In this document: in pieces, positions 33,345 to 46,598 of the stretch
How the letters are laid out: every line of letters starts with the position of its first letter
Position numbering within the stretch: position 1 is the first letter of the stretch
From: Rhexocercosporidium sp. MPI-PUGE-AT-0058
Lineage: Eukaryota > Ascomycota > Leotiomycetes > Helotiales
Direction of reading: 5' to 3'
DNA: 64,000 nt
Assembly: GCA_020746875.1 (NCBI GenBank)
Contig: JAGTJL010000006.1
Span: 372,001 to 436,000 of the forward strand
Position numbers and translations under genes: made by a program
The notes under the pieces: model-generated
What the model saw: the letters and a program-made list of their open reading frames with translations, nothing else
What the model was told of the DNA's origin: nothing
Database searches by the model: none

Positions 33345-36300
33345 TCACCTCTCCCTCCTCCGCCTCGAAGAACTCCCTCTATCAGAACCACTCGGACTCC
33401 CGCCCGCACTTCCCGCGTCCTCCACAAAGCCCCTAAGTAAATCTTTCCAGGTCTTCCTACCCTCCATAACCTCCCCAAAGCCCGTAGCTAGCTTCTCAAC
33501 CATCTCAGTCTGACCACCTCCCCCGCCTAGCAATCCGCCTAGCCCACCATCCTCATCCCGGTCTCTGTTACCTCTCACACCCCTATCTCTCGCCCTGGGA
33601 TTTCGATATGCATTCCCATACCTATCTAATGGCCTCCCATCGCGATCGAAGCGATCTGGTAAGACCTCGACTTCGTCGGATGAGGTTGGGGATGGAGAGC
33701 GGGAGTGTTGCTGGTGCCTGCGCCGGTGCTTCGATGGCTGGATGGGCCTGTCGGATGAAGGATCTGAATTTCTGCGACGGCGACGACGACGGCGTGAGGA
33801 GGGTTCATCTTCACGGTCACGGTCAAGATCTCGGTCGCGCTCTCGATCACGAGGCTGGCTTTGGGGCTGAGGTATACGAACTAAAGCTGACGGACCTGGA
33901 GCATCGGAGTCTGAAGGGGAAGGCGAGAGATCAGGATGCGCCACATCGTGATTGTGCGTGTTGGAGTTTGTGGCTGCTGCAGTCTCGTGGATGTGTGCTA
34001 GACGGCGTGAGGAAGTTGGGGAGAGAGGAGCGAAATTGACAGATTTGTTTGAAGGGCGCGAAGGAGAGAGCGGTGGTGACGATAATGGAGAGACGGTTGA
34101 TGCTGGAGAGGGGGCGCGGGGAGCTACATTTGGGTTTACACGGCCTGGGTACACTGTCAGTTCACTTTGCAAGAGGAGTTGGGTTGACGAAATATCAGAC
34201 GCACCCTCCTCTGCATGAAACGGGTCGCGAGTGAACTGCTCGTCGGGGAGGGGAGCAACAGGGGGCGGAGGGAAATATGGCGTTGCACTGCTTGCGGCAG
34301 GCATAGGCACAGGAGCAACGAAAGGAGCCTGATGAGACGTATGGTCATTTGCACTCACATTAGGACCTGTTTGAGGCGGGTAGCCGTAAGGGTCTGGATG
34401 CGGCGGTGGTTGGTTTGCATAATCTGCTGGGTTGTAAGGGGGAATTCCCTCTTGGTGAATTTGCGTCGTAGAAGTCGTGGTATGTTGGGTGAAACCAGGT
34501 TGTGGTTGAGGAGGTGGGGGAAATGCATTGTTTTGAGGATAGTATGAACCACCAGAAGCGTGAGGAGGCGAGGGAGAATAATCATCCTGATAGTCGCGAG
34601 CGTAGTAGTTCTCAGGTGCAGGTTCTTCTTCATAGCCTGCCGCGGGTTTGTTAGTCTTGCAGGAAGATACATGATGCCGTGACTGAAACATGATCTAAGG
34701 AGAATCCGCATCACTTCGGAATCAGGTTGGACAATCTTCTTGTCAACCTGCTTCTGATGGATGATGCAGAGCGAGAACGAGATCTTGAGTGCTGGGGGTC
34801 CTCACGTCTGCGTTCCCTCTCCCTATCCATCTCCTTTTTCTCCTTTCGCTTCTTATACTGATTGATTCCAATAGCCGCAGCAGCAGTGCCCGCGGCAGCT
34901 CCTGCAATATTTCGAACTCGACTTCGGCTACGACTTCTGGATCGTCTTCGATCGTCCGAACTAGAGGAATGACGACGACGATGGGATCTACTTCGAGACT
35001 TGGTGGCACCGTATGCAGCACCAGCTCCGCCCGCGGCAAGAGCAGGATCGTAATCATAGCCTCGCTGGTAGGTGGTGGTTTGTTGGTGGGTGTATACGGG
35101 TTCAGTACCGTATTGGACCATTCCTAATTCTGGGTCAACTCCAGGATCAGAATATGCGCCTATAGATCTGGCTCTCGACCTGCTTCTCCTCCGCTCTCTC
35201 CTATGATCCTCTTCAATATCCAATTCGCGATCTTCCTTTGCCTTTCGATTCTCGTATAATCCTGCAACTGCCGCTCCTGCCAAACCGGCTCCCGCGATTT
35301 CAGCACCGGTCCTGATGCGAGACTTGGATCTCGATCCGCTTCGTTTGCGTGATTTATTGCGCAGATGCTCAACTACTCCTGCAACCGCGGCTGTAGCAGC
35401 TCCGGCTTTGGCAATAGTCGCTGCTCGATGCTTGCTTCGGCTTCGGCTTCTTGGACGTTCGTCGTCATATGAGTCGTAATCGTAGCTTCTACGACGTCTC
35501 GAGACACTTCGGGTTCGGCTACGTCCTCTGCCCATCTCCTCTTTATTGGTTTTGCGATTGGAGACATACTTGGCAGCAGCCGCGGCGGCAAGACCAGCAG
35601 CTGCTAGGCCAATTGCTGTCTTGATCTTGCGGTGAGAATGTCTACTGCTCGATCTCGACCTTGATCGTGATCGACTTCCATGGCTCTCACGGTATCGACT
35701 TCGTGCTCTTGTGAGGACTTCGGCACCAATAGCTCCAAGGGCAGCTCCTCCAACGACCTTTCGTCCTCGGTGTCCATCTCCTTCTCCAGTCTTGCTACGA
35801 TGGTTCGCAAGTAGAGCAGCTGCTCCTGCACCAGCCAAAGCACCTTCTGCAAGATGTCTTCTGTGGTGTGGGCTTTCGCTTCTGCTCCGTTCTCTGCGGA
35901 TGACCTTTCTCTTCACAACATAGTCTTCGCCATCACTGTATTCTCTATCGCTGACCGAGTCTCGGGGTCGAATGTCCCTGCGGTCGTACTCGACGAATTC
36001 CTCTTCGCTTCGTCTGACAGGACCAACTTCACGCACATCCTTTCTATAATAGTATTCGTCCTCTGTTCTTCTCGGCTCTGGTCGTGCAACCTCTTGCTTG
36101 ACCTCAGTCTGCCGAATGATTTGGAAATCTTGTTCGCGGGGAGGCAGGACAATCGGAGGCGGAGCAGGTGCTTCTTGGACGATAATCTGCTGAGGCTCTG
36201 GCGCACGCTGACGGATAATAATTGGCTGTGGAGGTGGTTCCGGACGATCGTAGTACTCGGTCTCGCGCTGATATCTCTCGAGCTCGTATGGTTCCTCTCT

Positions 36301-36792
36301 GCGTTCTGTTGTCCGCTTCTCAACTCTCACAACGTCGGTCTCCCGAACGTTTTGTTCTGACTCCCACGGCCTAGCAGGACCACGGTCCCAAGAACTGTGC
36401 TCTGGCTCGCGCCGGTCCCGTTCGTAAACCACGGTCCTGGTACGCTCGCGCTCTCGCTCGGGTTCGCGGATAGGTTCGCGCTCGACATATCGCTCGCTGG
36501 TGAAGGTTGATCGTGGAGGACGGATGTCGACGGCACTGCGGGGTCGCTCGGGCTCGACGAAGCGCTCGGTGCGACGGTCGATTTCAATGCGCTCTGCTCG
36601 GGGGATGTCGAGTCTTGTGGTGGAGCGTCGGTCGAACTCGATGTCTTCTGTTCTGCTGGGTGTGACTCGGTATCGTTGGACGGTGCGATAGGAGCCGTCA
36701 CCAACCCTTGAGTGGCTGATGGTTGACCGGTCGTCGTCGTCGGAACCGTAGCCGTCGCGATAGGAGCGTGTTACTCGAGTGACTTCTGGCAT
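33345..36792 (-). CDS. DUF3824-family protein with RS-rich and Ala/Gly helices
   Basis: Two exons on the minus strand, 36792-34806 and 34636-33345, with a 169-bp intron (GTGAGG donor, GGCAG acceptor), give 1092 residues. Splicing joins RERERRR to YEEEPAPENYYARDYQDD. The N-terminal 300 residues are highly charged (Arg/Glu repeats) with a Pro-rich section. Then six short Ala/Gly-rich hydrophobic stretches lie at about 314-330, 345-362, 389-412, 456-478, 495-515 and 626-646, each parted by Arg-Ser dipeptide tracts. The C-terminal part is Pro/Gln/Tyr-rich and then RS-rich, ending RRRRER. This is the DUF3824 layout of Pezizomycotina; its function is not known to me. Sites may be phosphorylated by SR-type kinases. 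The start at 36792 (MPEVTRVTRSY) was chosen by family likeness; the open frame extends upstream to 37266 with unrelated sequence. Confidence 0.82.
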
Positions 36793-39700
36793 GGTGAAGC
36801 GTATTGTCTGGTGTTGATGATGAATATGGAGGGAGGGAAGGAGGTAGAATGTGGCCCGTAGGCTTTGTAGTCGTGAGAAGGAGTGCAAAAGGTGTACAGG
36901 ACAGCGAGGTTGGGCTGATGATGGTGGGGTCGAAGGCTGATTTGTACTGCACGGGGGAGGGAGGGGAGGAGAGGGAAGCGACGGGGGGGTGAGGTTGGCG
37001 TGCGCGAGCCTTGTCTGGGCTTGGATGAACCTGAAATACCCCTCAGACAATCTCAATAACCCTTCTTTGCCTCGCTGGATCTGGTCAGAAAAGAGGGTAG
37101 TGTAGAGTGGAGCCCACTGCACGACCCAGTAGGTATTCAAGTCTACTCGAAATGGCGTTCTGCTCGCTGTCTTCTTCTCTGCTCCTCTATTCTCTTTCCC
37201 AGCCTTATGCCAAGTCAGCAGCAACCAGCGACCATTGAGCGCAGGACGGTGACAAAGCAGCAGCAATTGGATGATGCTTCGCTTCGAAGTGAGGCCAGTG
37301 ATTGGAGGGGGGGGACTCGGATGCTGGATGCTGCACGGTGCTGCAGGTGATGAGATGCAGCTAGAGGGATGGCGAGTTGCGTCAGACGGCGATACCTCGT
37401 GGTCTGGTCGTCCGGGTACAGTACAGAAGCAATTGGAAGTGGGCTGTGAGTGAAGTCTATTGCTGTGTCTCTCGCTAGGTGACAGCGGAATGGATGGAAG
37501 TAGGACCCAAGGAGTAGTTGAAGTCTAGACTTTGGTTTTGTTCGTGTTGATGCAAACCGAGGCAGGAGGAGGATTTACAGTTCCTTAGGGTGAACCCGTG
37601 AAAGATAATTGAGTTTGAATAGACTTCGCGGTAGGGGGGGAAGTGATCGTCCACTCGGTCTGATATCAAAGACAAGAAAAAGCTTGTGACAATTATCTCG
37701 GGGTTTGTGAAGTGTGGTTGTAAGGTTTGCAAGATCACCGAGTTTGAAGAATAATCAGGACAACAGCGGGATTTCTATCTCGTCTTTTCTCGATAAGTAG
37801 GGATCTACTGTACTGTATGGCATTTGTACACGTCGCTCAGAAAGTTGGAAGGGCAACAAGTGTGAAGGTTCAAGCTAGTCGTGATAGGTGTATATGTGCC
37901 CAACTATGGCTTCTAGAACTTGGATATCCCGCAGCACTTCGTAGAATTGTAGGTATTTGTGGGTCTATTGAATACTACATCATCATCGTTGCTTCTACTA
38001 AGTACTATGCCTTGACTTTCGAAGTCGACATGTTACAACCTTGACGAAGTATAATAGTATGCCACATATTCTTTTGTGTCTACCCAGAAACACCTTCTCA
38101 GCAGCCTTGCTCATGAGACTGCATTGATGTACAAGAACCAATAGACCAGAAAAAAACAAAATATCTCGCTCACTTACCTCTCTGCCCAGGCCAGGTACAA
38201 CTCCCAACCTCCCGCATTCTTCCCTGCCCCAACCCAACTCCCAAGAATCCACCCGAGTCCACCTAAGAATCCAGCCCAACTCAATTAAGGAGAAGGAGAA
38301 GGGGCATCCTGGCCTCCCATCGCCCCTCCTGCACAATGACGTATATCTTCCCTCTCATTCTCAACGGGAACTCCGTTCAAACCTTCCTTTCTCTCTCTTA
38401 TTCTCTCACTCTAGAGCCGCAACACTACATAATACGACCTGAAAGTTATGATATGCAAACAGTGATATAAGACGACAAGGCTGCGCCACCGAAAGTCTAT
38501 CAAATGACTCTTTCTAGTCATGTCGCTGCGCCCAACTTGCGATGGGATGGGTGGTGTGAAGCGGATGCAGCAAGAGAAGTTCGGAAGCGGCCGCCGGAGT
38601 TTGACAAGCGAGACCGAGAATGCAGCTCAGCCTCCACATCAGACTTCACTTGCTGACTTGTTGCCTCTCCATCAGCCTTCTAGTATGTGGGACTTGACCA
38701 CAGCCTCATATTCAGCTGTTCATATGCATATCGCTATACATGATATCGATACCTTGAGTATGCTTTGAGCGTAAAGTATTCCGAACCAGTCGTCGCTATG
38801 GATGGCATATGCAGACATGCACGTAAGTGTGGAATCCAGCCAGAAACCTCAAGCCAGTTGAGGCTGTGGACTTGGCTCCGATGCAGTACCTATGCTAGCA
38901 ATAGGTAAAGTGTCGGAAAGTGGTTGCCTGATCTCCAATGCATATGCTGTGTAGCACTATGAAACTCTTGGGCTGCAGCGAGAATGGAAAGGCTGTCTTG
39001 TGTGAGATGGTATGCCACTCTTTAGAGAGCTGGATAGTGTTTACTTGGTGGCCTGATTCTGAAAGCTTGACATAGTGGAGGAATTGGCTGCCTACCTTGG
39101 GCAATTGATTGAACCTTGCAGGAAGGTATCGAATGTTCAAACCCAGGAGATGAGGCTTACAAGAAGGGCGAAATCGGGTGATTAGAAGGACTCACTTGAG
39201 TTAAGAACGAACAAAACTTGAGGCTTTGATAGCGAAAGGTACTTCCCCCGATCTCCGCAAACATCTACCTACTCGGACTGAGCTGACACTGATCCAATGG
39301 AGTCAAGAGAAACAACACAAACGAGCCGGGCCGTGTCTCTCTTTCCAAACCATCCCACCCGCTCCGGATATACCAGTCCTCACAGAGCCTCATCCCACGG
39401 ATCACCACATCGAAAGTGCAAGTCCAAATCTCATTTGGGGCATTTAAACCCCCATGTCTTGCACACTTATGCAAAGCTATCGACACCGAGTACTTGGTAA
39501 CTGGTTGCCTAACAGTCCTAAGAATGAGGGGTAGCAACTAACTAGCTACGTCCCAAGCAGTGGGCGTAAGGCTGACCAATGGGTTCACTTCCGTTTACCT
39601 CAAAATTACGCACTAGTTTCAACGATAGGGCACAGGAAGCTCATTGAAGGGCATTAATTCATTCAGATGCTTTCGCATCATACGTGAATCCCGCAACCAA

Positions 39701-39886
39701 ACACAGTTGCGCGATCTAATCTATCGAAACTCGTAAACGGTCATTCAAAGCTGCAGGATCCGATCCTCAGTCCTTGGACGCCAATACTCCTTAATGCCAC
39801 AGAGAAACAGCTCTCACCCAGTTGCGAGAAAGCGCACAAAACAGCAGATAAGCTTATCGAGAACGATCAGAAGTCCAGATACCAAC
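36793..39886. other. Intergenic, 3.1 kb
   Basis: CT/GA-rich leader and promoter of the DUF3824 gene at the left, then low-complexity spacer. Small frames at 37475-38768 and 38895-39540 have no domain. No RNA gene was recognised. Confidence 0.5.
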
Positions 39887-42800
39887 TCAATTCTTGGCTG
39901 GTCGCTTTCCCTTTGCCTTCTCAGAGACAGAAGAAGAAGAAGACGCAGACTCGGCATCAGCCTTAGCCTTGTCCACCTGCTCGATATCCTTAGCAACAGC
40001 CTCGAATCCCGCACCGAGTCCAGCATTATACACCTTCGCAATCGCGGCATCAAGAACATCCTTCTTAACAAAGCCTCCAAAGACCTGTCTAATCTGCTCG
40101 GTTTCGGGAAATCCGTCCAGGTAGGACAAGTCTCTCTTTGGTGCAGCTTTCTTGGATGGCTTGGGGGCTGGTTTTCCGGAAAGCGCCGCAACGAGCTCTT
40201 CGGTTGCCTCCATGGTTGCTTCGAACGTGGGTGGAACAGAGGAGGGAGGAGAAGAACTAAAGTCTAGATCATTCGGTTCGACTTCCATGACGCTTGAGAG
40301 GGTAGCAAGCTGTGAGTCTGTGAGGCGGGTACTAAATACGGGAATCTCGACGCCGTCAGAGTACTCGACACTTCCGTGAGGGGTGAAGGTAAGGCGAGCT
40401 GTAGCTGGAATGCCATCATTTCCGCCTCCGCTGGAGCTGACTGCACCGATGCCCATAGTACTGATACCCTTGCGTGAACGCTCGATTGCATCCTCGAGAC
40501 TCTCGTCCTTACCAACCTTGGAGTTGATGGCGCCTTTGCTAAGAGATTTGTGGAGGGACTGTTGAACACGGCGAGGTGTGCTGATTGGTCGTTGAGTCGT
40601 GGACGAACCTGCACGCAAAGGCTTGACCTCTCCATATCCATCCTTCTCTCCGATATCCTCTGCAACAACCCGAGCCTTGACATTGACGGCACTCTGGCCA
40701 TTAAAATTGGCAGCCCAACCCAAAATCTTCTTGACATCGCCACTCAGTCTACACTTCGCAATCTCGAAACCCAGGATCCAATCCCAGATCTGCAGATCAG
40801 TGAGATCATCGAACTTCAACCGGCCAGGAGCACCAATAACATCAATCAAGAACTTGTAGTTGGTCTTCTCGATGAAATTCTCTGGGTCATTCTTGACGAA
40901 TCCGTGCAGAGTACGCAAGTCCTCGTGAATACACTCGCGGAAGATCTGGATGACCTGACCGAATTTATTCTCGTCCTCATCAGCCGCAATCAACATGAGC
41001 ATAGCGATCATATTATGGGTCTCTTCGTCCTTGATGAGGATCTTCCAGTTGGGCAGAAAGCTGGCTGGATGGACCTTGTCGATATAAAACACCTTCAACA
41101 TATCCTTGTATTTCGCAACCGGGTCCTGAACGTTCGCCTTGAGGAGATCATCGATCTTTCGAGCTGCAGTAATGAGTTCGATGTACGTGGCAGCATTCTT
41201 CTTGTTCATCGCCTCGGTGGGTGGATCGGATGATGCGAGGCCCATGTATTTCAACTCCATCTGCTTCTGAAGGGACTGGCTGCCAACATCGCGTCTCACC
41301 TTATTGATACCAGCCCACGACAGATCCTTAGGATAAGCGCAGACCTTCATCGACAATTCCAGACACTGCTTGAGCATACCCTGCAACTTCTTATCCTCGA
41401 CGCGGTTACGCTTGGCCTTGCGGTTCAGGACGGGAAGTTCAATGTCAAGGTTCTGGAAAGTCTCGTCGAGGACAATGGCCATCTCGATAGCCTTGGCAAG
41501 CTTATCACCCAGCGACTCCTCCATGAGACCGCGATCAATGACAACAGCCAAAGCCATAGCATTATGGAACGACCGACCGCCGAAGTTGATTGCCTCCCAA
41601 GCAGCCTTGATAGCAGGACGAGTCTTCTCATCGATGGTCTGCACGCTCACGAAGTAGATGTTCTTACACAGCTTATCCAACAGATCAAGCAGCTCGGAAC
41701 TATACAAGACAGGCAGATCATCCTCCTCCAACGCATAGGTGAACTTCAAATCCCAGTCGGCGATCTTGGTGACCAGATCGAAGATGCTCTGCGGCTCGGG
41801 GGGATTGTCGATCTGTCCGAGGAGCTTCTGGGTGGCGCGGAACTTGAGGTCATAGTTCAGGGTATGGAGGTCCTTGTTCTCGCTGAGGAGGGCATTGGCT
41901 TTGGCACGGAGCTCGGCGATCTCGATGTCATCTGAGGCGACAGAATTCATCAATTCGTTGTATCGGTCTTGGTCGGCTTCTTGTTGCTTGTAGAAGCTGA
42001 CCTTCTCTTGGGAGATGCGGATTCTTGATTTGCCGTCGGCGTCGTGCTCGACCTTCAATTTAGTCATATTTTCTTCGTCAGAGCCGTGCTCGGTCTCGGC
42101 TTCAGATAGGGTCTCTGTGCTGACTTCGGGGATTGGGTTGAGAACGGTTTTGGTGGAGGCAGAGAGGACTCTGTCGATGATCTCTGTAGAACCAACGGAA
42201 GGGTGGTGGTAGATCTTGGTTCGGGGAGTAGTCGATGTGGACGTAGAGGAAGAACTTTCGCCGTTGAGATGGGTGGCGGGGAATGCAAGGTCGGGAGATG
42301 AAGATTCTCCTTGAGTGGTGATGCTCGTGGCATTCGCAGCTGACTGAAAGGTGAGTTAGCCTCGTTTGCCAAAGTTCCAAAGCTGAAGTCAAGATCTCGA
42401 GCTTCCTATCCACGTCGTCACCTCCGACCTCGGCAAAGGAACAGGAAATACAACACTCAGAAAGTACAGGAAATGAGAAACGGGGAGAAAGAAACGCAAA
42501 CACTAACCTCTCTCCGCCAAGGCGACCCCCTAAACAAAGTATCCTCACCCGCAACCCCCGCACTATCCAAACTAAATTCCAACCTACCCTTACCCTCCTC
42601 CCATCTCTCCATACAAACCTCCACCTCATCCGCGCTCAAACCTTGTTCAGGGTTTCTACACTCCTCCCAAAACAGCGCTCTCTCCTCCCGCCACCTCGCC
42701 TCATCGAAATAGACTTTAAGAGCCGCCATACGTTGCTCATCCGTCTTGTATCTCGCAGCTAGAATGACCCGTCCGTAGAAAGACGCCCAGGCGAATTTCA

Positions 42801-44133
42801 AAGCCTCGGCAAGATGCTGGTCTTCGCGCTCGAGAACGCTGATAAATTCATCTCGACCCTTTAAGAGGCTGTAGTGTTGGCATTCAGGAGAGGCGGAAGG
42901 CGTAGAGAAGATAGGTGTGGATATTTTGCTATTGTTTTGTTGGCATACGGCGAGGGCGGCCCGTTCGTAGGGGACGTTAATTCGGCCGGTGAGGTGGAGT
43001 GTGTATTCGCCTGGTGAGGGAAGATTGTTAGTAGGTCTTCTTTCTTTTGTGGTATGATGTTATGGTTTTGCTGTCCTGTTATCCATGCTTTGCTTTTCTG
43101 TATTCGCGGTCTCTCTGTCTTTCGCTTGCAAGTCTGCTTGCTTCATATCCACTTCTTTCTTTGCATACTTCCCAACAGGCAACACTCTTTGAGTTTGCAG
43201 ACTGGAGCCCAAATTAAAGCAGTAGCCAAAGTCAAAACAAACGAAAATCCAAATGTCCTTCTCACAAAAGAAACACAACAGAAAAAGACACAAGGAAAAG
43301 AGAAAGTAACTCACGTTCATCAATATCCGCCTTGATCTCCTTGATGGCAGGAACAATCATGTAATTGTTCTTCTGCAGCGCCGCGATCGCGTATCCCTCT
43401 GATACGTTGTAGCCGTCCTTCTCAGACTTGTCCATCACTATCTTGAGGATCTTGGGGTCGAGTAAGGGGGAGGCACTGTGGGGTTGTTAGCTGGGTTTCT
43501 TGTGTTTGGTGTGTGAGAGATGAGGGCTTGAGGATGAGATGGGACAGGAAGGGGTAAGAAATGCCAAGAACAGAGAGCAGGGAGGACAGTGATAGGATTC
43601 TAAGATCGAATTGGGCAGAGAGATCCAAATTGCGTGCGTGGTTCCACGCTGTGAGGCATTGTGCGGTGCTGGGCTGGAAAGTAAACAAACCCCTTCACCG
43701 CACTCAGCAGCCTCGCCCACACCCTCATCTTCGAATTGCCAAAATGATAGTGGGATACAAGAGAACAACGCGTCGAATTGCGCACAAACACAGACAAAAA
43801 CACCAGAGACCCCTCTCACCAGAGAAGCAAAGACAGAGCAGAAGAAGAAAGAAAGGATTAAACTCACGCAACGCTCAACGCCTCAACCGGCGCAAAAATA
43901 TGATCACAAAGCACATTCTTGCACTTCCCCGCGCCTTCGCACGCCTTCGGAAGTGTTATCTTCCCTCTCTTGACAGTCATGGCGTTGTACTGCGAGACGA
44001 GAGACGGACGGGTGTCGATCTCCTTTCCTTTTCCTTGGGGGGTGGATGGTGAGGGGAGGTGAGGAGCCATGAAGGACATGATTGCTGCGCGTTTGGAGGA
44101 GTCGGCGAGGGGGTCTGGTTTCTTGGCCTCCAT
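39887..44133 (-). CDS. Uncharacterised 1128-residue fungal protein
   Basis: Four exons on the minus strand: 44133-43868, 43475-43315, 43010-42508 and 42343-39887. Every junction agrees in phase, and all three introns have CTAAC-like branch points (392, 304 and 164 bp, long for this window). The N-terminal third includes a short Cys-containing stretch (CEGAGKCKNVLC), a segment EYTLHLTGRINVPYERAAL and a helical region FAWASFYGRVILAARYKT. A Ser/Thr-rich linker follows, then an Asp/Glu-rich coiled-coil start (EEDENMTKLK type) and a long helical body without Cys motifs. The end is basic and Ala/Ser/Lys-rich (SEKAKGKRPAKN). I recognise no catalytic domain. The open frame starting at 42067 is only the last exon, since the frame stays open upstream to the acceptor at 42344. 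Coiled coils suggest a structural or scaffold role, not shown. Confidence 0.75.
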
Positions 44134-46575
44134 GGCTGCGGTGGTTTGTGGAGGTTTGAAGGTGTGGAAGTGTGGAGGTCTCGAGGGGAGGAGGGGAGGA
44201 GGGGGAGGAAGCGTGGTGGGGAGGGAGACCTCGAAGCTAAGCGAGGGAGCTGGGTGTGTGTTGGCGCTAGTTCGAATGTGGCACTAACTTCTCATAAGTA
44301 TACTCTTTATTCTATTTCTTTCCTTTGTCTGCTGAGAAGCTGTTTGTTGTTATCTAGATAAGTCGCTAGATAAGATATCACGCGTCTCTTGAAGATCAAC
44401 TTCAAACATGACAATATGATAACCATTTCTTCACTAGATCTTAGACTATGAGGTTAACATCTTATGAGATTTGTTATAGTTGTTGTTTTATTACAGGTCA
44501 GGCAAGGAGAAGGCGGATCTTGAACTTGTTGTGCAGGCAGTATTTTCATGTTGGTTGTTGGGGCATTAAGCGAGATTTTCCAACATTGTCAAAACAAATC
44601 TTGGCACGACCTAATGAGCCCAAAAGCACAACAGGTAAAACATCGCCTGTCAGACTGCCAGCTACGCCTGAACTCAGATCCCAAGCACTATTTTAGACTC
44701 GTTCTTCTTACCATAATTGGATCTGGAGAAGATGGCAAAGTAGCATATCCGTGATGTCAGCGCCGGAGCTAAAGGGTTGCCCGCGCGCGGCCAATGGGAC
44801 TCTAAATTTCAAAGCGTTTGGAAGTGGCGAATCCCCAATCCTACAGTGACAATACACCCAAGTCGGGCAGTTCACTAAAGTGCATGGGTCTCGCAGGTCC
44901 TAAACTTGAAGAGTCATCACGGTATTCTTAAGAGAAATGAAAACAGCTTCACTACCTAGATAATTCTCGTTGAACTTCGTTTCATCTGATACCTGCTGTC
45001 AAAAATCCATTCAAATTTTCAACCCCGTCGTTCCAACGTACTAGATCCCCTGGATTGACGGCGGAAAAGGTTTGGAAAACATGCCATAGATCTGCCCAGC
45101 TCCCAATTTTGGCTTTAATGTTATAGAAATAACACAGGGCACGCATGACTACTACCTCAACATCGTCGACTGGACCAGAAGAAAGTAGATCAATGAAAAT
45201 CCTGTCTGGTGTACCCCATATTCTAGTAGGTCAGCAACTTTCTACCGACTGCTTACAAAGGATACTTTATGGTCCAGTCTCCTTTTCTCTTACACTTGCC
45301 GTGAGCGTCTAGCAGAATAATCCAGCTTCTAGATTTTAATATAGTAGGCACGATTCAAATCCGACCCACTTCAACGTCTCAGCCAGGGGCTACGACTGAC
45401 GGAAACTTACACCCTCAATGACAGAGTCAGTGATTTCGGCTTCAAGGACAAACAGCGACGAGGAGATGTTGTTAGATTGGTGAAGCGTGGCGACAAGTTC
45501 ACTGGAAACTTGTGTCTGAATTCACTAGGAATTGATACATTCGTATGGCCCATAGATCTAGTGAGGAGCGGACTGTCCTGGGCCTGGTTGACGTGATACC
45601 TTTGGGAGATTCGCGTAATGGCTGCGTTTTGTTCCCAGGCTGAAATACGAGGTAGAAACCAGCATTTTGTGCTTAGAAAACAAAATGGAGAGCGCACAGA
45701 AAATCACCATACGTCTTCGATATGCTGGAACCAAAAGGCTGGTTGTCTGACGTCCAGACATCCGAAAATCCGACAGGCATGGCAAGAAGCTTCTGTCCTG
45801 GGGTCCCAGATCAACCCTTGGGCTTGTGCCTCTCTACATGAAAACTTTGAACGAAGGGGGTCGTAGTTTTGATGCAGAGCTGTGAATCGACCACCAACTT
45901 TGTCAGAAGACGACTTAGAACTCGCGGAGAATCGCTGGAAAGCCAGTGACAACAAAATTTCTACATACCGTCAAACCTGGTTGATACAGCTGCTGTTACT
46001 GACAAAAGTGATCCCAAATCCTCCACCCTTGGTTGAACAAGCTTTCAAGAAGAACAGAGCACTTTCAATCGACTTTCGAAGCACAAATGATGTCAAGATT
46101 TGCATAACACCCCGCAAGTATGCATTAGAACATAATCGGATCCGATGATTGCCTTGAAGGTTTACCTAGATCAATAGTTCTTCTCATATTACTCTTCACT
46201 GAAGAATGTGGACGAATTAGGAATTCAACACTTCCTACGATGATGCATCACTTCGCGGGTAATGTTGTGTTGAGCAAAGATTGTTGCCGGAATCCCACTT
46301 CATAAACCAGACATCAGCTTTTGTCATCAAGTTTGTGCTGTGGGTGGGGGAGCATCATGGGAGGGTCATTGGCTTGAGACGCAGGGGTCCAGCCTCCTTC
46401 GGAATGGGCCGAAAGAATGGAGCCTATGCAACCCCTGCTTAATCTAATAAGCAGCAATATATTCCAAACAACGGTATGAGTATATTCAGCTTAAGCCTCT
46501 AATATTTGATTAAATGCATGAGACCATTTGAGAAAGCTCTGGAAGTTGATATGTTCTAAATAATCAGTACGGTAC

Positions 46576-46598
46576 TTGGACCAAGGTCTTTGGTCCAA
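46576..46598. repeat. Short perfect inverted repeat
   Basis: TTGGACCAA and its exact reverse complement TTGGTCCAA are separated by 5 nt. It could be a small hairpin or a dyad binding site; nothing links it to a gene. Confidence 0.6.
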
